NCBI GenBank assembly: GCA_944390005.1
Contig: CALXOJ010000008.1
Span: 1-64,000 of the forward strand
From: an uncultured Spirochaetota bacterium
GTDB taxonomy: Bacteria; Spirochaetota; Spirochaetia; JAFGXN01
Direction of reading: 5' to 3'
Length of the DNA stretch: 64,000 nt
The position numbers and the translations under genes are program-made. The notes below the pieces were generated by a model, which was given only the letters and a program-made list of their open reading frames with translations, did not search any database and was not told where the DNA came from. Of the stretch, positions 25,766 through 34,544 are shown piece after piece (position 1 is the stretch's first letter; each line of letters opens with the position of its first letter).

Positions 25766-27452
25766 ACACTTCAAATGTATCCCCCCATCTCAAAATCCGA
25801 AAAACGGTGCACAGAATTCGGTAAATCGGAGTCGGGAAAGAATCCGCACCTCGATCGGAATAAATCCGTTCGGGATGAATACCGGTCATCCGAATTTTCC
25901 GGACGCGGTACCCGTAACGTCTTAAAATTTTCCGCACGCCGCGCGGCGTCAGAATCGTGTAATGGTCTTCGGGACTGCGTTCCAGAAATTTTTTAAGCGA
26001 TTTTCGCCGCGACCATCCGCTGCCGTTCGGTGTCGAAAACGCAAACACTCCGTTCGAAGCCGAAATACGCGAAACCTTTTTCAGAATTTCATCCAACTTC
26101 TCAAAATGCTCGATAACGAACCACATGACAACAGCGTCAAATTTCAGTCCCGACTCGGGGTAATCTTCAAAAGAGACGGAACGCACCGGCAGCCGCAGAT
26201 TTTTTTCGACATAGCCGGCCGCTTCGCCGCAAACCTCGCAGCCGCACACATCCCACCCTTTTTCGGCAGCCGCCTGCAAAAAAGGTCCGTAAGCACAGCC
26301 GACATCAAGAAGCCGTCGTTTGACTTCGAATTTCGGCGGCATCAGCCGTTCGATTTCCTTCAGCCGCAAAAAACCGTTCTCTTTAATCGAATCAAAATCT
26401 TCCAAATACGTTTTTCCGTAAGATTGGCTGTACTCTTGAAAAAAATAGTCTTTATCGTACCGTTTCTCCGGTTTTTTCCATAACAACTCGTAAAAAAGAG
26501 AACACCGACGGCAGTGATAAACGGTTTTCGTCGAAGAGCGAAAAACAGTCTTTCCTCTTTTCCCGCACACGGGACATGTCGGAGAGCCGGAAAATTCCCT
26601 GGCAGCAAAAAAACCGCTCAATGTGACGGAACCCGATTGTGTCAGCTCCGAAAGAGGCGCTGGAATCGCTTCGGGATGAGAAAGCCATTCATTCAGAAGA
26701 GCTTCATCGGGACGACAGAGCCCCGCTTCCGGCAGTCCTGCTTTCCGAGTCAGCCGGCGATGGTAACGAGTCGGATTGATCAGTAAAACCGAAACGTTTT
26801 GAAACAACGCCTCAAAGGCAGTCAGACCGAAATGGGTCAAAACCAAATCCCAGTCGGTGATGCAGCTTGCCAAATCTTTGACGCGAGGAAGAATGCTCAT
26901 TGTCGGATAATGATCCGGGTTCAATCGAGGAGAGAGAACAGTGATGGAATAACGGCGATCCCATCCGGCAGAAATCAGGAACTCTGCGGTTTTTCTTGTC
27001 AATTCTGCCGCATCTTCGCCTCCGAAAGAGACTAAAATCGAACGCACGGTTTTTCGCCGCCGTTTTTTGAAATCCTCTCGATTTAAAAGCGCCAAAGATT
27101 CGTAATTGGGTTTTTCTCCGCCGCGAACGGAAGGCAGAATATCGATGAGGTAATCAAAACGCGAACGAAAGCGGCCGCCTTCATCGATACCGATGCGGAT
27201 CGTTTCGGACGGAAGCGTCTTCAGCTGCTTCGCAACGGTTCGAAAGGAATCAAAAACCGCAGCTGCGGTTTCGGACGGCACTTTTCCGACGGTCACATCC
27301 GCTCGGCAGTCGTCGAAAAACGGAAACCAAACCGGGTTGTCATTGCGTTCGAGATAAATTGAAGAATCCGGCAGACGGCGATGGAGCCGCAGCATTCGTT
27401 TCAGGTGACCGCTGCCGCGCCCTTTTTTTAAGGTTGGAACCAGCAAAATCAT
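25749..27452 (-). CDS. PseG-like glycosyl hydrolase/transferase fused to methyltransferase
   Basis: 567 residues in three parts. About 1-290 resembles PseG, the UDP-sugar hydrolase of pseudaminic-acid synthesis (GSGHLKRMLRLHRRL at the start, IRIGIDEGG, ILVSFGGEDA, LTHFGLTAFEALFQNVSVLLI). About 300-325 is a zinc-ribbon-like CPVCG...CRRC. About 370-567 is a class I SAM methyltransferase (LLDVGCAYGPFLQAA, WFVIEHFEKLDEIL). One chain could therefore process and methylate a nonulosonate-like sugar. It overlaps spsF by 4 bases (ATGA). Confidence 0.8.
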   Translation of the reverse strand: MILLVPTLKKGRGSGHLKRMLRLHRRLPDSSIYLERNDNPVWFPFFDDCRADVTVGKVPSETAAAVFDSFRTVAKQLKTLPSETIRIGIDEGGRFRSRFDYLIDILPSVRGGEKPNYESLALLNREDFKKRRRKTVRSILVSFGGEDAAELTRKTAEFLISAGWDRRYSITVLSPRLNPDHYPTMSILPRVKDLASCITDWDLVLTHFGLTAFEALFQNVSVLLINPTRYHRRLTRKAGLPEAGLCRPDEALLNEWLSHPEAIPAPLSELTQSGSVTLSGFFAAREFSGSPTCPVCGKRGKTVFRSSTKTVYHCRRCSLFYELLWKKPEKRYDKDYFFQEYSQSYGKTYLEDFDSIKENGFLRLKEIERLMPPKFEVKRRLLDVGCAYGPFLQAAAEKGWDVCGCEVCGEAAGYVEKNLRLPVRSVSFEDYPESGLKFDAVVMWFVIEHFEKLDEILKKVSRISASNGVFAFSTPNGSGWSRRKSLKKFLERSPEDHYTILTPRGVRKILRRYGYRVRKIRMTGIHPERIYSDRGADSFPTPIYRILCTVFRILRWGDTFEVYAQKK

Positions 27453-28120
27453 TCTTCACCGTCCGCAGCGGAGTTTGATTTGACTAATTCTAAAAGCGAA
27501 AATGTTTCAGGGGTCCGGTTTGCCGCCCACGCCGAAACGCGGCGGAAGTCGTCTTCGGTATCGACGGTCACCGATAAAGGCGACCGATAGCCGGAAGGGG
27601 CCTCGCCGCTGACAACACGAAAGATTTCGGGGTGGCGGTAAAGGTACGGGGTAACGTGTTCGTGTTCGTAGGCGTCCTCCGCCCGGACAGCCGCTTTCAG
27701 CAGCGCTTCGGCAGCAACCGCTTCAACCGAAGAGCCGACAGGAATGTTTTTCAGGACGGCGTAATCGGCACGGGCGGAAACAGCGAGACGAATCGTTTCG
27801 TTTGCCAAAAACGGAGATACAAACGGATTGTCTCCCGTCGCTCTGAGAATCAGATCGGGCTTGAAGTAAAGCGCTGCCGACGCAAAACGATTCAGTACAT
27901 CGTCCTCAGAGCCGGTAAAAAGCGTAAAACCGCAGCGCAGCGCTGAAGGACGCAGCTGTTCAGCGTCACGCTCGCACGTCAGAAGGACAAATTCCTGCAC
28001 ATCTGCCGCTTTTAACCTCCGCATGCACCACTCGACCAGCGGAATTTTTTCAAGGAGCATGAGCGCTTTTCCCGGAAGGCGGCTCGAATTCAAGCGGACC
28101 TGAAGAAAAACAGCGTTCAT
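27449..28120 (-). CDS. spsF: SpsF-type cytidylyltransferase
   Basis: Activates a nonulosonic acid or related sugar with CTP. 223 residues with the family opening VFLQVRLNSSRLPGKAL, FTGSEDDVLNRF, RATGDNPFVSP and HEHVTPYLYRHPE. The start at 28120 overlaps the preceding stop (ATGA). It is the expected partner of spsE, which lies on the other strand at the far end of this operon. Confidence 0.88.
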   Translation of the reverse strand: MNAVFLQVRLNSSRLPGKALMLLEKIPLVEWCMRRLKAADVQEFVLLTCERDAEQLRPSALRCGFTLFTGSEDDVLNRFASAALYFKPDLILRATGDNPFVSPFLANETIRLAVSARADYAVLKNIPVGSSVEAVAAEALLKAAVRAEDAYEHEHVTPYLYRHPEIFRVVSGEAPSGYRSPLSVTVDTEDDFRRVSAWAANRTPETFSLLELVKSNSAADGEE

Positions 28121-29076
28121 TTCGGAACGCTCCCCCACGCCGCGACTCCTTCAGCCAATGTCATTTTATACATCGATTGATACTCTTCAACCATCTTAAG
28201 TGCGCAGCGGCATTCGGTGATGATTTGTCCCCAATCGCGCCCCGATGAACGCACAAAGTAGCGGATAATTGAAAAGTACGGAATGTAAAAACGATCTTTC
28301 TTTTTTTTGACAAATTGATTTTTCAAGACAAAAAGCAAATAATCGGAGTCGAAACATTCGCGGTGCGGTTCGATTTCCGTATCATAGTGAACTAAAAAAT
28401 AAGGATTAAGGCGGATGGTTTTTCCGAACATCAGCAGCCTCGCCCCAAAGTCGAGCAGCTGCCAAAATGGATTTTTAAACGAATTGTCAAAACCTCCCAC
28501 CTCCAGGAACGATTCTCGATGGTAACATCCGGTAAAATCAAACGGATAAAACGTGCGGCCGCCGCTTTCGCTGTTGCCGTATGCATTGACTTTCAGCTTT
28601 CGACGGGAGATATTCGGGACCATCATCGTCGGAATCGGCGACTGCTCCCTTAAATCTTTCAGAAACGGAACGCAGATGACAGGATCATCGCCTTCCGGAA
28701 CGGAAGCGGGCGGGGTCATTTCTTTATCGAGAATTTGATCGTTCCAAAGAACATAAAACCAATCTTCTGTCAGAAGCTCGGCTGCCAAATCGATCTGCTC
28801 GCCGGGCGTCAGCTCTCGCTGCGGAATGAGAAAACGAAATCGGTCGGAGTTCTTCATCAATTCGTAAATTTCCGGCGAACTCCCCGGCGGTTCGACGGAA
28901 ATCACCGAATCGAAATGCTGAAAAAATCGGCGCGATAAAAGAGCGGCTTTATCCAACCGTACGCCGCGGTTAAGGAGAATGAGAGAAACGTTTTTCTCTT
29001 TTACCGAGCGGGAATTTCCCCAAACGGTGTAATCGGCGGAAAGCGGTTTGTCAGAAATTGAATGTATAGTACTCAT
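28117..29076 (-). CDS. Glycosyltransferase-like protein
   Basis: 319 residues, cytoplasmic (no signal or membrane helix). VSLILLNRGVRLDKA and later FDFTGCYHRESFLEVGGFDNSFKNPFW are reminiscent of the acceptor half of GT2-type glycosyltransferases, and a WND motif occurs mid-protein where a DxD-like metal site may lie. The match is weak enough that donor and acceptor are unknown. The start at 29076 has a good GGAGG ribosome site. Neighbours suggest it transfers the sugar activated by SpsF. Confidence 0.65.
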   Translation of the reverse strand: MSTIHSISDKPLSADYTVWGNSRSVKEKNVSLILLNRGVRLDKAALLSRRFFQHFDSVISVEPPGSSPEIYELMKNSDRFRFLIPQRELTPGEQIDLAAELLTEDWFYVLWNDQILDKEMTPPASVPEGDDPVICVPFLKDLREQSPIPTMMVPNISRRKLKVNAYGNSESGGRTFYPFDFTGCYHRESFLEVGGFDNSFKNPFWQLLDFGARLLMFGKTIRLNPYFLVHYDTEIEPHRECFDSDYLLFVLKNQFVKKKKDRFYIPYFSIIRYFVRSSGRDWGQIITECRCALKMVEEYQSMYKMTLAEGVAAWGSVPK

Positions 29077-30544
29077 CGCACCCTCCGCAAATTCCGTTGT
29101 ATTTGCCGTCAACCTGCTCTTCGTATTGCCGGAGGACAGAGGCGAACAGCGTCTGCCAATCGTCTGTCAGCGCATTGCCGCGCAGAACGGTGCGGTTGAG
29201 GTCTTCCGAACACATCGGCACCGTTCCGTCGAAAAGAATCGGCAGTTCACGTTTGAGGTGATGACACGGGAAACGTTTCAGCGGAGACAGGTCGACAGCC
29301 TTCATTTCAGGCACCAGCCCGCAAAACGAGTCGTGTTTTTGGATAATCAGGCGGTCGGTTTTCGGCTTCCAAACGCGGTAAAAGGCGTCCGCTGCCGATT
29401 CGTACCCCTTCAATCGGTGTGCCTGAACGTAAACCGATTTGGGAAAAGCGACTGTCATGCGCGCAGCAAAAGCGCTTGCTTCCGCAAAACCTTCGCCGCG
29501 CAGTTTTCGGTAATCCTCTTCGGTTCCTGCATCGAGAAGGACTATCCAAATCAACCGACCGGCAGCGGCTGCCGTCAGCGCCTCGGCTCTTTCCGCATCC
29601 CAGCGAAGCCCTGCCGTTTCAATCAAAACCGCAGACGCTTTTGACTCCAACGCCGCCTGCGCCGCTTCAAAAAACCGACTGTGACAGACGGGATCGCAGT
29701 TCATCGATAGGGAAACGACAAATGAACCGCTCACCTCTTCGGCGCGGCGCAGCAACAGACGGAGCGACTCAACGCTCATTTCCGCTCCGCTTCCGGCTTC
29801 AGCTGACAACGCCTGCGGTACGTATATCGGCGTCTGCACGCGGGCGTCGACAATCTGTATGGGGTAAAAAGCCGGCGGCACCAGCAGGAGTTTTTCGTTT
29901 TCAGCGATAAAAGAAGGCGTCACAGCGCCGTTTGAGGCCGCTGCCAAACGGGTTAAAAGCGTCAGCCGTCGGAACGAATCGGCAAACAGCGACAGCCGCA
30001 GCCGACGGCTGTCCTGCGGCGCAATGACAACGGCAATATCGTAATCGTTAATTTGTTTTTCGAAATACGGAAAAAGCGAACGATGCGGTAGCGGCGCATT
30101 CCGATTGAGCTCCGCCAAAATCGGCAACAGATCGGTTTCGATCGCTTCGGGGCACAATCCGAGGGGAAAACCTTCGCCGTAAGTGAAGTCGGCGGCGGTT
30201 TCGGTGTGTTCTTTGATGGTTCCGAGTATCAGATCAGGGTTAATAAACGGCGCATCACCGCAAATACGAAGCGCAACATCGTACCCTTCGGTGATCTTTG
30301 TCAACGCCTCAAAATAACCGCCGGCATCTGTTGCCGAAACGGCCACCGTCCGAATTCCGTCGGCACCGGCCGCTTCCGGGGCTGCCGCCAGGCGAACGAC
30401 GCTGCCGTCAATTTTCCCCAAACGGAGAGCCGACACAACTGCATCCGCACACAGCCGCTCGGCTGAATGTCCGCCGAACAGCGGTTCCCGCGAGAATCGA
30501 TTATTCTTCAAACAGTCAATGACGGCAATTGTCTTCATACTCAT
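29051..30544 (-). CDS. Spiro-SPASM-type protein (cytidylyltransferase-like N-terminus, SPASM C-terminus)
   Basis: 497 residues. The N-terminal 220 residues look like a nucleotidyltransferase related to the SpsF group (RICGDAPFINPDLIL). A barrel-like middle has no radical-SAM CxxxCxxC. The end carries cysteines in a SPASM-like arrangement (FCGL, PCHHL, MCSED, GICGGC) that could bind an iron-sulfur cluster. I recall this as a spirochaete-restricted family called spiro-SPASM; reaction unknown. First gene of the 12-gene run. A TATTCT box ends 5 bases before ATG 30544; ATG 30538 is an equally possible start. Confidence 0.75.
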   Translation of the reverse strand: MSMKTIAVIDCLKNNRFSREPLFGGHSAERLCADAVVSALRLGKIDGSVVRLAAAPEAAGADGIRTVAVSATDAGGYFEALTKITEGYDVALRICGDAPFINPDLILGTIKEHTETAADFTYGEGFPLGLCPEAIETDLLPILAELNRNAPLPHRSLFPYFEKQINDYDIAVVIAPQDSRRLRLSLFADSFRRLTLLTRLAAASNGAVTPSFIAENEKLLLVPPAFYPIQIVDARVQTPIYVPQALSAEAGSGAEMSVESLRLLLRRAEEVSGSFVVSLSMNCDPVCHSRFFEAAQAALESKASAVLIETAGLRWDAERAEALTAAAAGRLIWIVLLDAGTEEDYRKLRGEGFAEASAFAARMTVAFPKSVYVQAHRLKGYESAADAFYRVWKPKTDRLIIQKHDSFCGLVPEMKAVDLSPLKRFPCHHLKRELPILFDGTVPMCSEDLNRTVLRGNALTDDWQTLFASVLRQYEEQVDGKYNGICGGCDEYYTFNF

Positions 30545-30904
30545 TTTAAAGAATACCAGAAAATGAAGAAAAAAGGAACTCTTTTTACCGAAAGAATTTC
30601 CTAACCGCAATCGACAATTTCCGCACCGAAGAAATTCGGACACCGGATAAAAACCGCCCGCCCCGACAAGCGGCAGAATAAATCCAGCGTCCGAAAACAT
30701 ATCGCGGAATACGCGAAGGAATCCGATTTATCAAAACAGGAACTTCGGTATTCACGCAAAACCAAAAGAAACGCTTCCCGAATTCAGGAATATTTATTGA
30801 AAAAACTCTCCGTCCAGCAGATCATCCAAGATCCGGTTCAAAGCAACAACGGTGGAACCGAATAAATACCGACGTTTTCCTTTCTTTATCCGTGTGTCTC
30901 CCGA
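30545..30904. other. Intergenic region, possible gene remnant
   Basis: No intact gene. Two overlapping plus-strand frames carry protein-like, charged sequence without a start codon: one ending at a TAA near 30681, another ending at a TAA near 30864 (its end reads SVQQIIQDPVQSNNGGTE). Together they look like a frameshifted remnant of a small helical protein. The upstream end holds the presumed promoter of the spiro-SPASM gene (minus). Confidence 0.35.
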
Positions 30905-30933
30905 TTGAATTTCCCCTTCCGTTTCGTTATAAT
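30905..30933 (+). promoter_or_regulatory. Promoter of xseA, probably leaderless
   Basis: TTGAAT (30905-30910), 17 bases, perfect TATAAT (30928-30933). ATG 30940 follows after 6 bases. No Shine-Dalgarno sequence. Confidence 0.75.
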
Positions 30934-30939
30934 AAGCGA

Positions 30940-32166
30940 ATGGAAGGCGGATTGTTTTCTCAAGAAGAGACAATTTTTTCGGTTGGGGAGATTTCGGCGC
31001 GCATCAAGTCGCTGTTGGAAGGCAACATCGGCCGAGTGACTGTAGAGGGAGAAGTATCGTCGTTCTCCGAATCTTCGGCGCGTCACTGGTACTTTTCCCT
31101 GAAAGACAGCCGGACGCCGGCGCTGCTTTCGACGGTCTGTTTTTCGTACCGCCGTTCGCCGTTGATAAAAAAACCGGTTGTCGGCGACACGATCCGCGTT
31201 GAAGGCCGCCTTTCCGCCTATGACGCCAAAAGTTCCTATCAGCTGATTGCTGAATCGATCCGCCCCGCCGGCCGCGGCGACCTTTTTCGGCAAATGGAAG
31301 AGCTCAAACAGCGGCTGTATGCCGAAGGTCTGTTCGACGCAGGCCGCAAACGCCCGCTTCCGCCGTTTCCGCAAACGGTTGGAGTTGTGACCTCGGCTGA
31401 GGGAAAGGTGTTTCGGGACATCTGTTCGCGGATTCGAATGCACGGTGCACCGCTGCGTGTGATTTTGCTGCCGGCCGCTGTTCAGGGAGCGGAGGCGGCT
31501 GATTCGTTGATTGCCCGCATCCGCCAGGCCAACGCCATGCGGCTTTGCGATGTTCTGATTGTCGGTCGGGGCGGCGGTTCGCCGGAAGATTTGCTTCCAT
31601 TCTCCGATGAAGGAGTTGTGCGCGCTGTTGCCGAATCGGAAATTCCGGTCATTTCGGCTGTCGGTCACGAACCCGATACGCCGTTGTGCGACTTTGCCGC
31701 CGATCACCGCAGCGCCACGCCGACGGCCGCCGCCGACGACATTTGCATCGGATACGACCGCTGCCGAAAAGCGATACCCGAAGTCCGAATGCGTATTTCC
31801 GCCGCTCTGCGCGTCGGCACCGAACGCAAACGGGCAATTTTTTCCCGCTGCGACAGAGGCCGCTTAACGGAGCTGCTGGAACGGCGACTGCAAGGCGAAG
31901 CGCAGCGGCTGGACTTCAACCGAGCGCGGCTGCCGATGCTTGTCCGCGCTGTTGCCGAAAACGCCCGCCGCCGACTGGAAATCAATCGGCTGAGGCTGGA
32001 AAAAGAGTCGCCGACGGTGATTTTGTCAAAAGGCTACGCGTTGGTTTTTGATGAAAACGGCCGTCCCGTCACCCGAGCTGCCGCACTGCCGCCGGAAAGC
32101 CGAGTAACGCTGCAATTCACCGACGGACGGCGCAGCGCCCGCATTACAGAGGAGACAATTCCGTGA
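30940..32166 (+). CDS. xseA: Exodeoxyribonuclease VII large subunit
   Basis: Catalytic subunit of exonuclease VII, which degrades single-stranded DNA in repair. 408 residues: N-terminal OB domain (GRVTVEGEVSSFSESSARHWYFSLKD), then the nuclease core with VGVVTSAEGKVFRDI, DVLIVGRGGGSPEDLLPF, VISAVGHEPDTPLCDFAADHRSATPTAAA, and a C-terminal coiled region. Start 30940 is chosen from the promoter and the family N terminus; the frame stays open further upstream. It overlaps xseB by 4 bases (GTGA). Confidence 0.95.
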   Translation: MEGGLFSQEETIFSVGEISARIKSLLEGNIGRVTVEGEVSSFSESSARHWYFSLKDSRTPALLSTVCFSYRRSPLIKKPVVGDTIRVEGRLSAYDAKSSYQLIAESIRPAGRGDLFRQMEELKQRLYAEGLFDAGRKRPLPPFPQTVGVVTSAEGKVFRDICSRIRMHGAPLRVILLPAAVQGAEAADSLIARIRQANAMRLCDVLIVGRGGGSPEDLLPFSDEGVVRAVAESEIPVISAVGHEPDTPLCDFAADHRSATPTAAADDICIGYDRCRKAIPEVRMRISAALRVGTERKRAIFSRCDRGRLTELLERRLQGEAQRLDFNRARLPMLVRAVAENARRRLEINRLRLEKESPTVILSKGYALVFDENGRPVTRAAALPPESRVTLQFTDGRRSARITEETIP

Positions 32167-32423
32167 AAAGAGATTTTGAAAGTAAAATGAAGGAACTGGA
32201 AGAGATCAACGACGCATTGGCATCAGGCGACATTGCCCTCGAGGACGCCGTTGAAAAATACCGAAAAGGGATGAAGCTGGCCGATGAACTGGAAGCGACG
32301 CTCGCTGCCGCAGAAACCGAAATCGCCGTTCTGCTCAACCGTCCGGAAGAAGAGAATCAAACGCCGTCTTTCACCGCATGGCAGGACGACGGACAAAATC
32401 CGAACGGAGAGTCAATAGAATAA
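32163..32423 (+). CDS. xseB: Exodeoxyribonuclease VII small subunit
   Basis: 86 residues with GTG start overlapping the xseA stop. The core FESKMKELEEINDALASGDIALEDAVEKYRKGMKL is the usual XseB helical hairpin; the acidic tail (about 60-86) is variable. It stabilises the XseA catalytic subunit. Confidence 0.93.
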   Translation: MKRDFESKMKELEEINDALASGDIALEDAVEKYRKGMKLADELEATLAAAETEIAVLLNRPEEENQTPSFTAWQDDGQNPNGESIE

Positions 32424-32439
32424 ACAGAGAGGAAAAACT

Positions 32440-34014
32440 ATGATCAAATTCAACAATCTTGACAAAGCACCGTCTTACGCCGCCTTAAAAGCCGCCGAGC
32501 CGGCCGATTTACGCAAAGAACTGACCGTCGAACGCATCCAAAAAAGCTCTATTCCCATCGGAGGAGGACTGACATTCAACTTCGCCTGCCGTTCCTTTAC
32601 CGAAACGACGCTGACTCTTTTGCAAAAGCTCGCCGATGAACAGCAGCTCATCGAAAAGTACAAAATGCTGCTCTCGGGAGAAGTGATGAACACCGGAGAG
32701 AAGCGGCTGGTAATGCACCAACTGACGCGGGGCGAATGCCTCGGTCCCGTTGAAGCCGACGGGCGCGACCTCGGTCGTTTCTACCGCGAACAACTTGAAC
32801 GCATCGCCGCTTTTGCCGACAAAGTTCATAAAGGAGAAATCACCGGCTCCACCGGCAAACCGTTTGAAAAGGTTGTCCAAATCGGTATCGGCGGCTCCGA
32901 CCTCGGACCGCGGGCACTCTGCTTGGCTCTCGAAACAGCGGCGGCCGCTGACGGAACGCTGAAACTGAAAACCGGCTTCATCTCCAACGTCGACCCCGAT
33001 GATGCAGCCGCCGTCTTAAACGACCTCAATTTTGAAACGACGCTGTTCATCCTCGTTTCCAAAAGCGGCACCACGCAGGAAACATTGGCGAACCGCGCTC
33101 TCGTTCTCAAACGCATGGCCGACGCCGCAATTCCCGGACTGAATCCCTCAAAACACATGGTCGCCGTCACCTCGGCAACTTCACCGCTGGCGCAGTCTGA
33201 CGAATACCTCGACTCGTTCTATATTGATGATTACATCGGCGGCCGTTATTCTTCGACATCGGCGGTCGGCGCCGTCATCCTGACGCTCGCTTTCGGATCC
33301 AAAACTTTCAACGAACTCCTTGCCGGCGCACACGAAGCCGACCTTTCCGCCCTCACCCCCGAAATCGCCAACAACGCCGCCCTTGCCGACGCCCTTCTCG
33401 GCGTCTTCGAACGCATGCACGGTTTTTCATCCACCGCCGTATTGCCGTACAGCCAGGCGCTTGTTCGATTTCCCGCTCATCTCCAGCAGCTGGACATGGA
33501 AAGCAACGGCAAAAGCGTCAACCGTTTCGGCGAACCGGTCTCATACCCGACAGGTCCCGTCCTTTTCGGGGAACCGGGCACCAACGGTCAGCACTCATTC
33601 TACCAACTCCTCCACCAAGGCACCGATACCGTACCGCTGCAGTTCATCGGTTTCACGGAGAACCAAGGCGGACTTGATTTATCAATCGACGGCAGCACCA
33701 ATCAACGAAAACTCAACGCCAACCTCGCCGCGCAAATCACCGCTTTCGCTCTCGGAAAAGACGACGACAATCCCAACAAACGGTTTGCCGGGAACCGCTA
33801 CTCGAGCCTCATTTACGGCCGCCGGCTGACACCGCGCGCCCTCGGCGCCCTGCTCGCCCACTTTGAAAACAAAGTTATGTTCCAAGGTTTCCTGTGGAAT
33901 CTCAACTCTTTTGATCAGGAAGGCGTACAGCTCGGCAAAGTACTGACCAAAAAAGTCCTCGGCAACGACATGAGCCCCGAATTGGCAGCTTTTGACGCTT
34001 TGCTCAACGGCTGA
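32440..34014 (+). CDS. pgi: Glucose-6-phosphate isomerase
   Basis: Interconverts glucose-6-phosphate and fructose-6-phosphate in glycolysis. 524 residues with QIGIGGSDLGPRA, VSKSGTTQETLANR (phosphate-binding), IGGRYSSTSAVG and the late GVQLGKVL signature. Ribosome site GAGAGG and a 16-base gap to xseB suggest one operon. A GC-rich repeat element follows 9 bases after the stop. Confidence 0.97.
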   Translation: MIKFNNLDKAPSYAALKAAEPADLRKELTVERIQKSSIPIGGGLTFNFACRSFTETTLTLLQKLADEQQLIEKYKMLLSGEVMNTGEKRLVMHQLTRGECLGPVEADGRDLGRFYREQLERIAAFADKVHKGEITGSTGKPFEKVVQIGIGGSDLGPRALCLALETAAAADGTLKLKTGFISNVDPDDAAAVLNDLNFETTLFILVSKSGTTQETLANRALVLKRMADAAIPGLNPSKHMVAVTSATSPLAQSDEYLDSFYIDDYIGGRYSSTSAVGAVILTLAFGSKTFNELLAGAHEADLSALTPEIANNAALADALLGVFERMHGFSSTAVLPYSQALVRFPAHLQQLDMESNGKSVNRFGEPVSYPTGPVLFGEPGTNGQHSFYQLLHQGTDTVPLQFIGFTENQGGLDLSIDGSTNQRKLNANLAAQITAFALGKDDDNPNKRFAGNRYSSLIYGRRLTPRALGALLAHFENKVMFQGFLWNLNSFDQEGVQLGKVLTKKVLGNDMSPELAAFDALLNG

Positions 34015-34022
34015 TTCTGTTC

Positions 34023-34173
34023 GGGCGCGTGCGCGCCGATTACGGCGCGCACCGGGCTTTCCGCTGCAATTCACGGCGTCCCTTTGCCTGCATCTGAGGC
34101 AAAGCTGCCGCTTTGCCCTGCGCCTCCTTCCCGTCCGCCGTTCATTTCCGCTTCAATCCCTCGCGCCTTCGCA
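34023..34173 (+). repeat. GC-rich structured intergenic element, copy 2
   Basis: Shares the opening GGGCGCGTGCGCGCCG and the closing CTCGCGCCTTCGCA with the element at 14117-14218 but has a longer, different middle. The opening hairpin is a perfect 10-bp stem (34029-34038 with 34043-34052). A further hairpin TTTGCC/GGCAAA lies near 34083-34103. Like copy 1, it follows closely after the stop of a plus-strand gene. Confidence 0.75.
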
Positions 34174-34269
34174 GGCAGCGAAGCGCAGCGGCGGAGAGCG
34201 GCTGAGAGAAATCAAAGAAGCATTCCCGAATGCTTTCCGGTATTTCGATGATTTTATAGGAGGATTAAA

Positions 34270-34506
34270 ATGATAAAGGTACTTCCCGAGTTTTGGGATC
34301 AATTTGGCGACATCGGGTACTTAGAGCCGAGCGGTGGTATTGTTTACGCACCGAACAAAATAAAGGGAACATACCACTTCCCCGAACACATGAGCGAAGC
34401 GGAAATCGAAGAACTGATGGAGCGTTCCGTTAAAGAAAATAAAGACCTTATCATCGACTTGGTGAAAAATAACCGCGTCGTTTACAAGCCCGGCTGTTTA
34501 TACTAA
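34270..34506 (+). CDS. Small acidic protein, unknown function
   Basis: 78 residues, not recognised. A strong ribosome site (AGGAGG, 7 bases upstream) and a terminator shortly after the stop argue that it is a real single gene. The protein is soluble, opens with aromatic residues (LPEFWDQFGDIGYLEP) and has a central helix rich in Glu (MSEAEIEELMERSVKENKD). Confidence 0.65.
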   Translation: MIKVLPEFWDQFGDIGYLEPSGGIVYAPNKIKGTYHFPEHMSEAEIEELMERSVKENKDLIIDLVKNNRVVYKPGCLY

Positions 34507-34544
34507 TTTCACACCCGCTCCCCGTCCCTACAATCGCTTGAGAG

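Noticed and set aside
33992-34273. 93-codon frame ending with ATGA overlap on the small gene at 34270
   Set aside because: Most of it is the GC-rich repeat element read as protein, and it starts inside pgi. The ATGA overlap is probably chance, though the last 20 residues look protein-like.
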